Assembly (NCBI GenBank): GCA_028095005.1
Contig: CM051460.1
Location: 66,069,676 to 66,133,675 of the forward strand
Direction: 5' to 3'
From: Rhynchospora pubera
Taxonomy: Eukaryota; Streptophyta; Magnoliopsida; Poales; Cyperaceae
Length of the DNA: 64,000 nt
The position numbers were made by a program, and so were the translations under genes. Under the pieces are notes generated by a model. The model was not told the DNA's origin and did not search any database. It saw only the letters and a list, made by a program, of their open reading frames with translations. This document shows, one piece after another, positions 25,382-36,800 of the stretch (position 1 is its first letter; every line of letters starts with the position of its first letter).

Positions 25382-26065
25382 GGCAGTGCAGATCAGAGAG
25401 AGAGAGAGAGAGAGAGAGAGGAGAAGGGGTTTTGTGGGTTAGGGTTTTATCGGAGAAGAGAGGAGAAGGGTTTAGAACTTCAAATTAAAAAAGGATTTGA
25501 GGTAAAGAGGCGAAGTTTGTAGTGACGGCACAAAACTACAAAGAGAGCCATTTGTTCCATCTATGTTGGAAATTATACCGCGATGAGTTTTTCGTTCGTT
25601 TGTTCATAAGAATGATCGATTTTAATTTTAGCGGGGGTTAAGAAATTATGCACAAAAAAATTTATCTATAAGACTATAACAAAACTTTTCATTATATTTA
25701 TTCTTAATATTAATATTAATATAATTAAAAAAAGAACTCCGTAGATCTTTATTTATATGCAAATTATGGGTTGCAGTCTTGTAGATATTGTGGAATTCTG
25801 CTTTTAAGAAAGGAAAAAACAAATTTATATGTCATGATGAGGTCTAAAATGTTTAGTGATTAAGCTAATACTTAAATTATTTAATTTTTGAGGCTTGTAT
25901 TTCGTAAAAAATTCAGAGAGAAAGTTAGGTAAAGAAAGAAAAGGAAATAATATCACATTCTAGAACACTTCAATTCGGAGGGTCAGGATCTATATTGGTG
26001 CATGAGGTGAAAATTTTTCGTTACCTTTCATTTCATCATAATATAATGGAACAAATAACAAACAA

Positions 26066-28461
26066 AAATAAATCATTTTTTTGAAATGCTAGGCAGAAGC
26101 TACCTAGTGAAACAGAAAATAAAAACCACAAATGAATAAAACTAAGCCTAACAAAAATTCAAACAGTCCTTAGCACATTGAAGAATTTCAAGGAGAGTAG
26201 TCTGCAACGAGCGCCTAGCTTCTCGGAAGATCCTAGCGTTCCTTTCTTTCCACAAGCACCAAGCTCCACTCGCAAGATAGACAGCAGCAATACTTTTTTG
26301 AAGGCTGCCCGGTGACTCCAGAGCTTGAGAAAAGGTAGAAAAGCAGTCCTCCGCTGGTACTGGCACAGACAAGGAAGTTAGCTGGTGCAGTTGGCGCCAT
26401 ATCTCAGCAGAATACCTACAAGTGAAGAATAAGTGCAATGGCGTCTCTACTTGCTGTGAGGAGCATAGAGCACAACCTCTGTTGATGGCCAGATTGAAAC
26501 GTAACAGGCGATCTTGTGTAAGGAGTCGGTTGCGCAACCAAAAGTAACAGAACAATTTGATGGAGGGAGTTAATTTAAAATTCCAAACTAGAGGTAAATG
26601 AGATTTAACTTTTCCAGCAGTGGCTAAGACTTTGTAAGTTGATGCAACAGAGAAATTGCCACCCAGGTCCCATTTCCAACGCAAAATGTCTGTTGACTGT
26701 GACAGTTGCAAAGAATTAAGGGCATGTAAGATGGTAAGTTGTTGTCTCGAGTGCGGTCGTGGCAAGACGGTATTTAAATCTGAGATTGCTTGCACCAAAG
26801 AGAAATTAGGGCATTTAGGAAGTTCAACATTTGTTAAGCAGTGAAAGGAAACCAAATTACCAAATCCCCAGTTGTCAAACCAAAATAGAGCACTCTTTGC
26901 ATCTCCAAGTTGCCAATAAGTAGAGAGTTGAAAGTAGTTACGTAAGGACAAAAGACATCGCCAAAAGAAAGATCCTTGTTTGACCCATCGTAGGGGCTGA
27001 ATACTTCGATCTCGCCTTGCAAAAAGCAAGGATGCAGTCAATTTCCAAATTGAATTATTAACTGAATAAAGGCGCCACCACCATCTTAACAACATTGCTA
27101 TATTCTGCAATTTTAGATCTGAGAGGCCTAAACCACCGAAGCTTGTAGGGGTGCAAACTAGAGACCAGCTAGTAAGAGAAACCCCTTTCTTATTACCATC
27201 TCCAGAAGACCAGAAAAAAGAGCGTCGGATTTTGTCAACAGCTTTAATGAACCAAGACGGTAGTTTGAAACAAGACATGAAGTAAATCGGTAGAGTAAAG
27301 ATGACTGATTTACAAAGTTGCAACCTTCCAGCTCGAGAAAGTAACCTCCCTTTCCATCCCTCTAATCTGCGTTTGATTTTGTCGAGTAAAGGCATGAAAG
27401 CGGCTTTGTCTGGTGTGCAAGAAGTCAATGGCATACCCAAATAAGTGATTGGTAGTTCAGTGATTGTGCAATTAAGAGTAGCCTGCACAGAGCAGATGAC
27501 TTCAGGGGACAAATTTAAGGGGACGAAGGCACTCTTAGCATTATTAATGCTTAGTCCTGAAATTTTAGAGAAGAGATTGAGAACCAAGGAAAGAGTATGG
27601 ATGGCAGATCCCTTTACAGTGGAAAAAATTAAAGTATCGTCTGCGTATTGAAATAACTGAAAAGGTGAAGAGATCTTATGAGACATAGAGACATTGAGAG
27701 ACGTTGCCGCTGCTTCACACAGTCGAGTTAGAACATCTGCTACAAGAATAAAAAGGTACGGGGATAATGGGTCGCCTTGACGGAGGCCCCGCTTATGATG
27801 GAACTGGGTTCCTCGAACACCGTCAATAAGAATAGAGGAGGAAGCAGTGGTAACAATTGCTTTGATCCAGCTAAGAAATCTAGTAGGAAAACCTCGATGG
27901 CTTAAGACCGAGAACAAGAAGGTCCAATCAACTGTGTCAAATGCTTTTGAAAAATCTAACTTTAATAGAATAGAAGGTTCTCTGGACTGAATTAAATGAT
28001 GCAACACCTCGCGGGCAGAGATAAAATTTTCAGCGATAAACCTATCTCTAATGAACCCAGTTTGATTCTCAGCAATTAAGGACGGAATGTATTGCTGCAA
28101 CCTGATGGTAAGAGCCTTGGAAATCAATTTTGGTATATAGGAGATAACACTAATAGGTCGAAAATCAGAAATGGCAATTGAATTGTCTTTCTTTGGCAAA
28201 AGAATGATATTTGCTTTATTGTGTTCCTTAAGATTTAAATTGCCATTAAAGAGATCAGAGAAGATGTGAAAGAGATTGTCAGACAAAACATTCCAATTAA
28301 CCTTCCCGAATTCATTCGAAAGGCCATCAGGCCCACTGGCCTTACCGTTTGAAAGAGACATTACAGCGTGTTTAATTTCTTGTAAAGAGAAAGGATCATC
28401 TAGAGGTTGCAGATTTAAGTTCTCACGATAAAGAGCAGTGGGCAGAAAAGGCAAGGGGGGG
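26066..28461 (-). mobile_element. LINE (L1-type non-LTR retrotransposon), 5'-truncated
   Basis: Only the C-terminal part of ORF2 remains (see the CDS at 26148-28454). The ORF1 region and the N-terminal endonuclease are missing, as expected for 5' truncation during target-primed reverse transcription. The 3' end on the minus strand finishes in a short A run (complement of TTTTTTT at about 26070). A G7 run (28456-28462) and a duplicated 14-mer CACGATAAAGAGCA (28424-28437 and 28462-28475) mark the 5' junction. The boundaries are approximate because no clean target-site duplication touches both ends. Confidence 0.8.
26148..28454 (-). CDS. LINE reverse transcriptase ORF2, C-terminal fragment
   Basis: An uninterrupted 768-codon frame, nominally opened by a non-ATG codon because the element is truncated. 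Domains in order: pre-RT region (NGKASGPDG), reverse transcriptase core (LKLDFSKAFDTVDW, GLRQGDPLSPYLF, and the catalytic YADD in LFQYADDTLIFS), thumb (ITYLGMPL, LEGWKGRLLSRAGRLQL), and the C-terminal zinc-binding RT-associated domain (CALCSSQQVETPLHLFFTC). The missing piece is the apurinic endonuclease that normally precedes RT. Because no stop interrupts the remaining part, the insertion is probably fairly young, but it cannot move on its own. Confidence 0.88.
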   Translation of the reverse strand: MPFLPTALYRENLNLQPLDDPFSLQEIKHAVMSLSNGKASGPDGLSNEFGKVNWNVLSDNLFHIFSDLFNGNLNLKEHNKANIILLPKKDNSIAISDFRPISVISYIPKLISKALTIRLQQYIPSLIAENQTGFIRDRFIAENFISAREVLHHLIQSREPSILLKLDFSKAFDTVDWTFLFSVLSHRGFPTRFLSWIKAIVTTASSSILIDGVRGTQFHHKRGLRQGDPLSPYLFILVADVLTRLCEAAATSLNVSMSHKISSPFQLFQYADDTLIFSTVKGSAIHTLSLVLNLFSKISGLSINNAKSAFVPLNLSPEVICSVQATLNCTITELPITYLGMPLTSCTPDKAAFMPLLDKIKRRLEGWKGRLLSRAGRLQLCKSVIFTLPIYFMSCFKLPSWFIKAVDKIRRSFFWSSGDGNKKGVSLTSWSLVCTPTSFGGLGLSDLKLQNIAMLLRWWWRLYSVNNSIWKLTASLLFARRDRSIQPLRWVKQGSFFWRCLLSLRNYFQLSTYWQLGDAKSALFWFDNWGFGNLVSFHCLTNVELPKCPNFSLVQAISDLNTVLPRPHSRQQLTILHALNSLQLSQSTDILRWKWDLGGNFSVASTYKVLATAGKVKSHLPLVWNFKLTPSIKLFCYFWLRNRLLTQDRLLRFNLAINRGCALCSSQQVETPLHLFFTCRYSAEIWRQLHQLTSLSVPVPAEDCFSTFSQALESPGSLQKSIAAVYLASGAWCLWKERNARIFREARRSLQTTLLEILQCAKDCLNFC

Positions 28462-28513
28462 CACGATAAAGAGCAACAAGGCCTGTGGAGGCAACAAGAG
28501 AAAGTTAGGTAAA

Positions 28514-30326
28514 CATGACATCAATTGAAGTGCATCAATTTTAGATCAGAGAAGTACAATTTCTCTTCTCGATTTTCCTACGGAAGAAAAATTGTACTTA
28601 CACGCCTCTCGTAGTCTTTTGTCCGCTCATCGATTCTTTGTTACTAACCTATGAGTGCATCAATTTTAGATCTCTTTGCTATTAGATAGAAATAAATTCA
28701 AGAGATAAAAATAAATAAATAAATAAATAAATCTAGGTGTTATGTTGAGATCTAAAATATAAAGTCATTCATGAGCTAACAATGAAATTATTTAATCTTT
28801 GAAGCAAATTCAAGACAAAAAATGTCAAAAATCTAGTTGACAAAATTATAATTTGCAAAAAAAAAAAAAATTCTAGAGGTATTTTTAGCTAAAAAAATAT
28901 TTATAGTGTTTGGAGTAAATTTTTATTGTGCTTTATACAAATTTTTAAAGGGATGTGAAGTGAGGTAAAATACGAAAGAAATGTCACATTACAAAAATTC
29001 AATTTTGGAAAACAAAATCAATTAATTGGAGGTTAGACGAGGTGAAAATTTTCTCTTAATTTTTTGAATAGTTTTGTAGGGTAAGTAATTAACATAAATT
29101 TACTCTTTCATCATCTCCCTTCGATCTCCCTAACTATCGAAACAAACCCTAAACGAGTACCTAAAGCATCTTTCGCAATCCTTTGCCCCCCCCCCCCCGG
29201 CGCCGCGTTCCTACTTCTATATTACCAACTTATGAGTGAATTTATTTGAGATCTCTTTGCTATTATAGAAATAGATTCAAGAGAGAAGACACAAGAAGAA
29301 AAGTTGAGAGCAATTCTTGTTGAAGAGAATCCAAAATTGTGGTAGATTTTTGTTGAAGGAAATTCCTAATTATTTTATAGTTGTTGTTGAAGGAGAGCCC
29401 TAATCTATACAAGTGCTTCTGCTTCAGTATTCTAAATTTTTTCCGACTTAATGACGACCTCAAAAATTAAAGTTGTTCCTCACTATTATTTTCTATTTGT
29501 TCTTCTTACTTTTGTTTTTTTTTTCTTGAACACAAATTTTTTTTTCTTAAAAAAAGGAACAAGTATTGTATATTGATGAGATTTGTTGTTAGAATGAGTT
29601 TAATTTCTTAAAATCACGACGACAAATCAAAAGTTTATCAAAATAAAAATTTAAATTATCCAATTTGACGCAATTGAAATTTGTGACACTTGATTGGTGG
29701 TCAAATAATTTTGAATTATTATCAAATTAAATACCTTGCTTATCATAATTTTACTTATTTGTAATTCGGAAATCATTTAATTTGTTGTCGGATAATTATT
29801 TCAGTTTTTCTTTTCCTACTTTGGGAATACAATTTTGTTTTCCATATTTTGTGTGCAGACTAGAACTGTTGAGAGTGAGCAGGGATGGGCGACCGAGCTT
29901 CCTGCCTATGTAATATACATGAACATGATCCTCCAAGATGATGTGGTTGATTTTTATTGCTCCCGTTCAACATGCCATTATTGGAGGTAGTCGGCACCTT
30001 GCTTCCGTCCCAGGAAGTGGATTATGTGGCATCAGATGGAAATGGGTTTCCCACGGGAATTGCTAAATGCAACGGGATGTTTGCTATTGAAAATGCAAGT
30101 AACAATAAATTCAGTGACAGAACGCATGGACAAACCGCGTCCATGTCCAGTCGACCATAGACATAGTCTCTCCTAGTCCTAGCAATAAAAAATTGCTGGA
30201 CCCACGGTGCAGATTAAAGCTGTACACTTTACTACAAAGATATACGCCGCAGAAAAGTTATATGAGAATTGAGAGTGAAGGCATAGTATGTATGAGTCAA
30301 AGCTTATCTGACCGCTCTTCCAGTCT
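28514..30326. other. repeat-rich intergenic region with possible gene remnant
   Basis: Contains a hairpin (GTACAATTTCTCTTC at about 28555 and its near-complement GAAGAAAAATTGTAC), and two diverged direct copies of the motif ATGAGTG..TTTGAGATCTCTTTGCTATTA (about 28650-28705 and 29230-29285). The stretch 28740-29060 resembles 25840-26060 on the other side of the LINE. A run of 13 C (29186-29198) precedes GGCGCCGCG. At 29859-29955 a TGTGTGCAG acceptor-like site is followed by codons ELPAYVIYMNMILQDDVVDFY before stops; this looks like a decayed exon that I cannot assign. Confidence 0.4.
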
Positions 30327-30741
30327 GACTTCGCATCCTCTGGATGAATTCAGATCTGGTGCCGCGCGGCACACCGTGTAGCGCGGCATCAGAGCCGTCT
30401 GATCAAGATCCAATGGACAAGGGAGCTCCGTGCATGTAACCTAGATTGATAGGCCCGTAAAAAATGAACCGTCCGATCAAGATCAGACGGCTCGTACGCG
30501 CGCTACACGGTGTCCCGCGCTACACGGGATTCGGGTCCCCTCTGGATGGCCATCCAGTGGATGGTTTGGATCTCAGCCGTCTGATTAAATCTCAATGGCC
30601 ATAGATGCCCCGTGCATGATACTAAGATTGATAGGCCCGAAAAAATCTAACCGTTTAGATTAAATCAGACGGCTCGGATTGAAAGACGTCCACTGGATGG
30701 TTGAATATAACCATCCAGAGGATACGGATCCCTTCCAGTCT
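30318..30741. mobile_element. Mutator-type MITE (family B) carrying a nested MITE, in pTAC6 promoter
   Basis: The outer element is 30327-30732. It is flanked by an exact 9-bp duplication TTCCAGTCT (30318-30326 and 30733-30741). Inverted ends CGCATCCTCTGGATG and CATCCAGAGGATACG match the element at 59390-59592. A second element lies at about 30347-30538, between duplicated CCTCTGGATG (30337-30346 and 30539-30548), so it inserted into the left terminal repeat of the first. The right edge lies 59 bp upstream of the pTAC6 ATG. Confidence 0.88.
30347..30538. mobile_element. nested MITE (family A) inside the family-B element
   Basis: About 192 bp, with internal inverted arms ACACCGTGTAGCGCG (about 30371-30386) and CGCGCTACACGGTGT (about 30499-30513). 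It is bounded by a 9-10-bp duplication of the host element (CCTCTGGATG). Its centre (AGCCGTCTGATCAAGAT, then TAGATTGATAGGCCCG, then ATCAGACGGCT) is clearly related to the centre of its host although the ends differ, so two subfamilies share one core. Confidence 0.75.
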
Positions 30742-30800
30742 TCCTTCCTAGTTTCTAAAGAAGAGTTGCTCTTTTATCTGATGCTTTTGAAAATACAAAA

Positions 30801-33800
30801 ATGATAGAAACTGCTCTCTTCTCGCTTCCCTCTTCGCCATCTCTTCTTCTCTGCTCTCGCCTCTCAAACCCTCCTAAAACCCTAACCCTACCTGTCACTC
30901 TCAAACCCTTCTCCTCCCTCCGCCACCTCCACCACCACCAGCGCCGTCTTGGGCGCGACCTCTCAGTCCGCGCCGGCGGTGGCGACGACGTAGAGAGCCT
31001 CGATTTCCTCGGAGGCGACTTCTTCGACTTTGAAGCAGAAGATGACGACGACAACGAGGAAGACTACGAAATCGAGTACGACAAGCTGTTGATTGGTGCC
31101 ACCAAAGAGGATACTGGAGAGGATGTCGCCCTCGCCCTCGCGCCTCTCTCCAGTGGAGGGTTCGTTAGCACGCTCGGCTGGGAGGCGGAGACTGTCGTCG
31201 GATATAGAATCAATGAGGAGGAATTTCATAAATTTAGCCTTTTGGATTGTGACTTCTTCCTCAGAAAAGCACCGGATCCAGATGATGATGTTTATGATTT
31301 CAGAGAGGTGAGACTAGAGTGTTTCAATATTTGTTGTTTTAATGCTTATTCGTGTAAAATTTATGCATGGTTTTTGAGTCATGGTATTTACAACTCCCAC
31401 ATTGGCTTCCTTTAGTGTATTACCAGAAAGATTTTGGGTCTAGATGTGCTTTGGAACCGTCCCAGCACAGGAGAGGATTTCAGTTGCAGCAATGCACTCT
31501 TGACTCCGTAGGAAACCTAGGCAATACCATTGAAATACAAGTATATTTAAACATTACTTGGCAAGTAATATTAACTCAGATATGCTTTTGGACTCCACTA
31601 CCTGTGTACTGTGCATACCGAACCCATATTTACCCAGCACCAATGCATACTAACAGTAGAATGAAACACAAGACCTAAGTAATGAATGCTAAGTATTAAC
31701 TTTCATATTTGCTTTGTGCAAACAGATGTATGTTAGTCCCCCAGATACTGATGTTTACTCAATTCCCAGGGTTCTTGCTCCTATGCCTAAAAAGGTATTA
31801 TTAACTTTTATTCCCTAAACTGCCTTTGTTTTGATAATATTATGTTATATTGAAAAAAAATTGGATATAACCCCCTCTAATCTTCTTCAACTGAAAATAA
31901 CCCCGTGTATGTAGTGTAAACTCAAATTAAAAATACCGGCACAAGTATAAACATGCTTGGTCAAAGGTCAAATTTTGTGGGTAGCAAATTTGGATTGAAA
32001 TTGATATGTGCCGATTAAGTGTGAAATGTAATTTTGTTTTGTGTGTAAAAGTCGGTTAATAGAAAACCGACTCTTCTGAGCCTATATATACATAGGTCAT
32101 GTATTGTAATGAAGAGAGAGATATATATTGTAACTTCATATTTGAGTTTATCCTCCTTTATTAGTGTTCTATTTTGAATTCTATTTGTAACAAATTGGCA
32201 TCAGAGCCTTGTCAAGTGTCTCGTTCAAATGGCAACCAGAAATCCAAATATTTCTTTCCAATATCCGATTCTTACCAAAACCAATTATGATCAATGGTCG
32301 TTGCGAATGAAAGCTATTATTGGTGCTCATGGCTTGTGGAGCATCGTTGAAAATGGCATTGAAGAACCTGATGATGATAGCCAACTCACAGTAGCTGAAT
32401 TAAACGGTTGCAGAAGAAAAGAAGTGGAGATCAATGTGCCCTGAGTATCATCCATCAAGGGTTGGATGACGACATGTTCGAGAAGATTGCCAATGAGACG
32501 AGTTCTAAAGATGCATGGGAAATTCTTAAAAATTCGGTGGTTGGAGTTGACAAAGTGAAGAAGGTTCGACTCCAAACTTTAAGAGCCGAGTTTGAGACAA
32601 TTATGATGAAGCAGAGTGAGTCCATAGGAGAGTACTTCACTCGAGTGTTGGCTATAATTAATCAAATGAAGAGGCTTGGTGAGAAGATGGAAGATGTAAG
32701 AGTTGTAGAAAAGATACTACGCTCTCTCAATTCAAAGTTTAGCCATGTGGTGGTGGCGATTGAAGAATCGAAGGATACAGAGTCCATGTCGATCGACGAG
32801 TTGAATGGTTCGTTGATAGCCCATGAAGAGAGAATGAAGAGAATTCAACAAGAATCTCTTGACGAGGCGCTACAAGCAAAAGCGACAATTAATGAAGATA
32901 AAGCGATGTATGCTGAGCACAACCACCAAGGAAGAGGAGGCAGATCTGGAGGTCGTGGCCAGAATCGAGGTAGAGGTCGCGGAAGACAGAATAATTATTA
33001 TCAAAGGCAGCAGCCAACTGAATTTCAACAGAATCCTCGTGGTAGAGGACGTGGCCGAGGAAGAGGTGGCCGTGGATACCGCCCCGACGTCGACTGTTAT
33101 AATTGCGGTCGGCATGGGCATTATGCGCGAGATTGTCGATTACCAAAGAAGGTAGAAGAAAACACGAATTTCGTGACAGAAGAGACAAAAGACGATGATG
33201 TTCTCATGGTGGCACATAATGATATCATTTCCGATAGCGACACGGTGTGGTATCTCGATACTGGTGCTAGCAATCATATGAGCGGGCACAAATATTTATT
33301 CAAGGAGATGCAAGAGGTTAAAGATGGTCACGTTTCATTTGGTGACGCATCAAAGATTCAAGTAAAAGGTCGAGGTAAAATCAACTTTTATCATAATGGC
33401 AAAGAAAGTACAATTGAAAATGTGTACTATGTGCCAGACATGAAAAGTAATATTCTGAGCGTGGGACAGTTGATGGAAAAAGGCTACTCGATTTTCATGA
33501 AAAATCGGGTGATGTTTCTGAAGGACAAAAGAAACTGCCTACTGGCACGTGTGGAAATGGCCCAGAATCGCACGTACAAGCTCAATTTGAGAAACGTGCA
33601 AGAAACATGTTTAAAAATTAATATGACGGATAAAGCCTCGCTATGGCATTTACGATTTGGGCATTTGAGCCGAGATGGCCTAAAAGAGATGGCGAAAAAG
33701 GGCATGGTCCATGGTTTACCCGACATAGATTACCCTATGCAATTTTGCGAAGGATGTGTAATTGGCAAACAAACAAGAACCTCATTCCCTCGAAGTACAG

Positions 33801-36800
33801 AGTATCGTGCAAAAAGAATTCTCGACTTGGTACACACTGACATATGCGGTCCGATCACACCCAAATCTTTTGGAGAAAGGAGGTATTTTATTACCTTTAT
33901 TGATGATTATACAAGAAAGACGTGGGTGTATTTTCTTAAAGAAAAGTCTGAGGCGTTCGAAATCTTTAAGAAATTCAAGACGATGGTTGAGAAGAGGACC
34001 GGCCATTATATTAAAGCATTGCGATCGGATAGAGGTGGTGAGTATGTGTCAACTGCTTTCATAAATTTCTGCGACGAACACGGCATAAGGAGATTCCTAA
34101 CAGCTCCCTACTCACCTCAGCAAAACGGTGTAGCAGAAAGAAAGAATCGAACTATTCTCGACATGGTACGATCAATGTTGAAGACCAAGAATATGCCAAA
34201 AGAGTTTTGGGCAGAAGCGGTACGATGTGCCGTATATGTGCAGAATCGATGTCCGCATGCTAAGCTGATGGACCAGACACCACAAGAAGCTTGGAGTGGA
34301 ATCAAGCCGACAGTGTCACATCTTAAGATATTTGGTAGTGTGGCTTATGCGCACGTACCAGATCAAAGAAGAACCAAGCTAGATGATAAAAGCAAGAAAT
34401 ATGTGTTTATCGGGTATGACGAGAAGACGAAGGCTTTCAGACTCTTCGATCCAATTGAAAAGAAGGTGATCGCAAGTCGAGATGTGCAAGTAAATGAAGA
34501 AATCGCATGGGACTGGAACAACCAAAAGGAGATGGCGAATGAAAAAGAAGAACCGTCAACCTCTACACCGACAACAACAAACACGAGTCACGAGAGCTCC
34601 GATGATGAAGATGAGCCAAGACAACCAAGAACGAGAAGCTTGCAAGATCTGTATGAATCAACACCTGAGGTACATTTAGTATGCCTTTTAGCAGATGCCG
34701 AAAATATTACATTTGAAGAAGCAGTGAGAGATAAAAAGTGGCGAGATGCGATGGATGAAGAGATCGCTGCTATTGAAAAGAACGACACTTGGATGCTGGT
34801 AGAATTGCCAGAAGAATGTCAACCCATAGGAGTTAAATGGGTATACAAAAAGAAGATGAATGCTGAAGGAAAAATTGAGAGATATAAGGCGAGACTCGTC
34901 GCGAAAGGATATCGACAAAAGGTCGGAATTGACTATGATGAAGTCTTTGCTCCGGTTGCGAGAATGGAGACAATTCGACTTCTCATATCTCTAGCGGCTC
35001 AATTCAAATGGACAATCTATCAGATGGATGTAAAATCGGCATTTTTGAACGGTGTGCTTGAAGAAGAAGTATATGTGGAGCAACCACCTGGATACATGAA
35101 GCCTGGCAAAGAAACACAAGTGCTAAAATTGAAAAAGGCACTCTATGGCCTGAAGCAAGCACCTCGAGCATGGAATTCTCGAATCGACACATATCTCAAG
35201 AAGAACAAATTCAAGCAATGTCCATATGAACATGCACTGTATGTGAAAGAAAAGGAAGGTAATCTACTATACGTTGCTTTATATGTTGATGATATCATAT
35301 TCATGGGGAATGATGAGAAAATGATAAAAGAATTTAAGGAAGTCATGACTCGTGAATTCGAGATGACAGATTTGGGGTTGATGAAATATTTTCTTGGATT
35401 AGAAGTTAGACAAGAAAATGCAGGGATATTTGTGTCGCAAGAGGCGTATGCAAAAGAAATTTTAAAGAAATATAAAATGGATGAATGCAATCCCGTGTCA
35501 ACACCGATGGAACTCGGTGCAAAACTCTCCAAGTTTGAGGGAGGAGATCGAGTAGATGTGAGCAAATACCGAAGCTTAGTGGGAAGTTTGCGGTATTTGA
35601 CTTGCACAAGACCCGATATTGCATATAGTGTCGGCGTGGTGAGTCGATTCATGGAAGAGCCGAAGTACTCACATTGGAAGGCGATCAAGCGAATCTTGCG
35701 ATATATCAAAGGAACTGAAGCACTCGGGTTATTTTATTCGAATTCAGAAGAATATAAATTGATGGGTTACTCCGACAGTGATTGGTGCGGAGACGTAGAT
35801 GATCGCAAGAGCACATCGGGCTATGTGTTCTATATGGGAGACACGGCTTTTACGTGGGCCTCGAAGAAACAACCAATAGTGACATTATCGACGTGCGAAG
35901 CAGAGTACGTAGCAGCATCGTGGTGTGTTGCCCACACAATCTGGTTGAGAAATTTACTTCGCGAGCTAAAACTTCCGCAACATGAGGCGACTGAAATTCG
36001 AGTCGACAATAAATCGGCGATTGAATTAGCTAAGAATCCGGTGCATCACGAAAGAAGCAAGCACATAGATGTTCGATTCCATTTTATTCGGGAGCATATA
36101 AAGAATGGAAATGTGCAAATGAGCCATGTAGCAAGTCGTGATCAAGCAGCTGACATTTTCACAAAGGCATTGCCGATGGAACTGTTTAATAATTGCAAGA
36201 TGAAAATCGGAATGAAAGACAGAAGATATTTGAGTTTAAGGGAGGAATTTGTAGTGTAAACTCAAATTAAAAATACCGGCACAAGTATAAACATGCTTGG
36301 TCAAAGGTCAAATTTTGTGGGTAGCAAATTTGGATTGAAATTGATATGTGCCGATTAAGTGTGAAATGTAATTTTGTTTTGTGTGTAAAAGTCGGTTAAT
36401 AGAAAACCGACTCTTCTGAGCCTATATATACATAGGTCATGTATTGTAATGAAGAGAGAGATATATATTGTAACTTCATATTTGAGTTTATCCTCCTTTA
36501 TTAGTGTTCTATTTTGAATTCTATTTGTAACAGTGTAATCTTCAAAACTGGAAATAAACCCCTCTAATCGTGTATATAATGCATATAATCCCTTCATGTT
36601 ATTTTTAATCATTTTTTCAATTGGAAAAAGTCAAGCGCATAATTTCATGACAGAAATACCCTCCCTTTTATCTTCCTTCAGCATATACCCACCCAATGCT
36701 ATCTTTTTCATTTTCCAATCTCAGAATTTCATGTTGTTCCTGTATTTATTTCTCCTTCTAGGCAGTAGTTGAGATGTGAAGGAGAAATGGTAGTTAGTAG

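Larger units (their letters stand above)
31905..36537 (+). mobile_element. Copia LTR retrotransposon in pTAC6 intron 2
   Basis: Complete element at 31910-36532 (4623 bp) in the sense orientation of the host gene, between 5-bp target-site duplications GTGTA (31905-31909 and 36533-36537). The two 283-bp LTRs show no difference that I can see. A primer-binding site complementary to initiator tRNA-Met follows the 5' LTR, and a purine tract precedes the 3' LTR. One long gag-pol frame occupies the interior in the Copia order protease, integrase, reverse transcriptase, RNase H. Identical LTRs imply a very recent insertion. Confidence 0.96.

Noticed and set aside
25233..25442. plus-strand frame ending in Arg-Glu repeats
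   Set aside because: Shadow of RDM4 exon 1 and its GA microsatellite in the 5' UTR.
29186..29198. run of 13 C as a regulatory or structural element
   Set aside because: An isolated homopolymer, of a kind prone to sequencing error; no supporting structure nearby.
30880..30895. telomere-like CCCTAA repeats
   Set aside because: Only two chance units inside pTAC6 transit-peptide codons.
30755..31229. Ser/Arg-rich minus-strand frames
   Set aside because: Shadows of pTAC6 exon 1; the plus-strand frame has conserved pTAC6 blocks and correct splicing.
35143..35709. 188-codon minus-strand frame
   Set aside because: Antisense shadow of the Copia reverse transcriptase/RNase H region.
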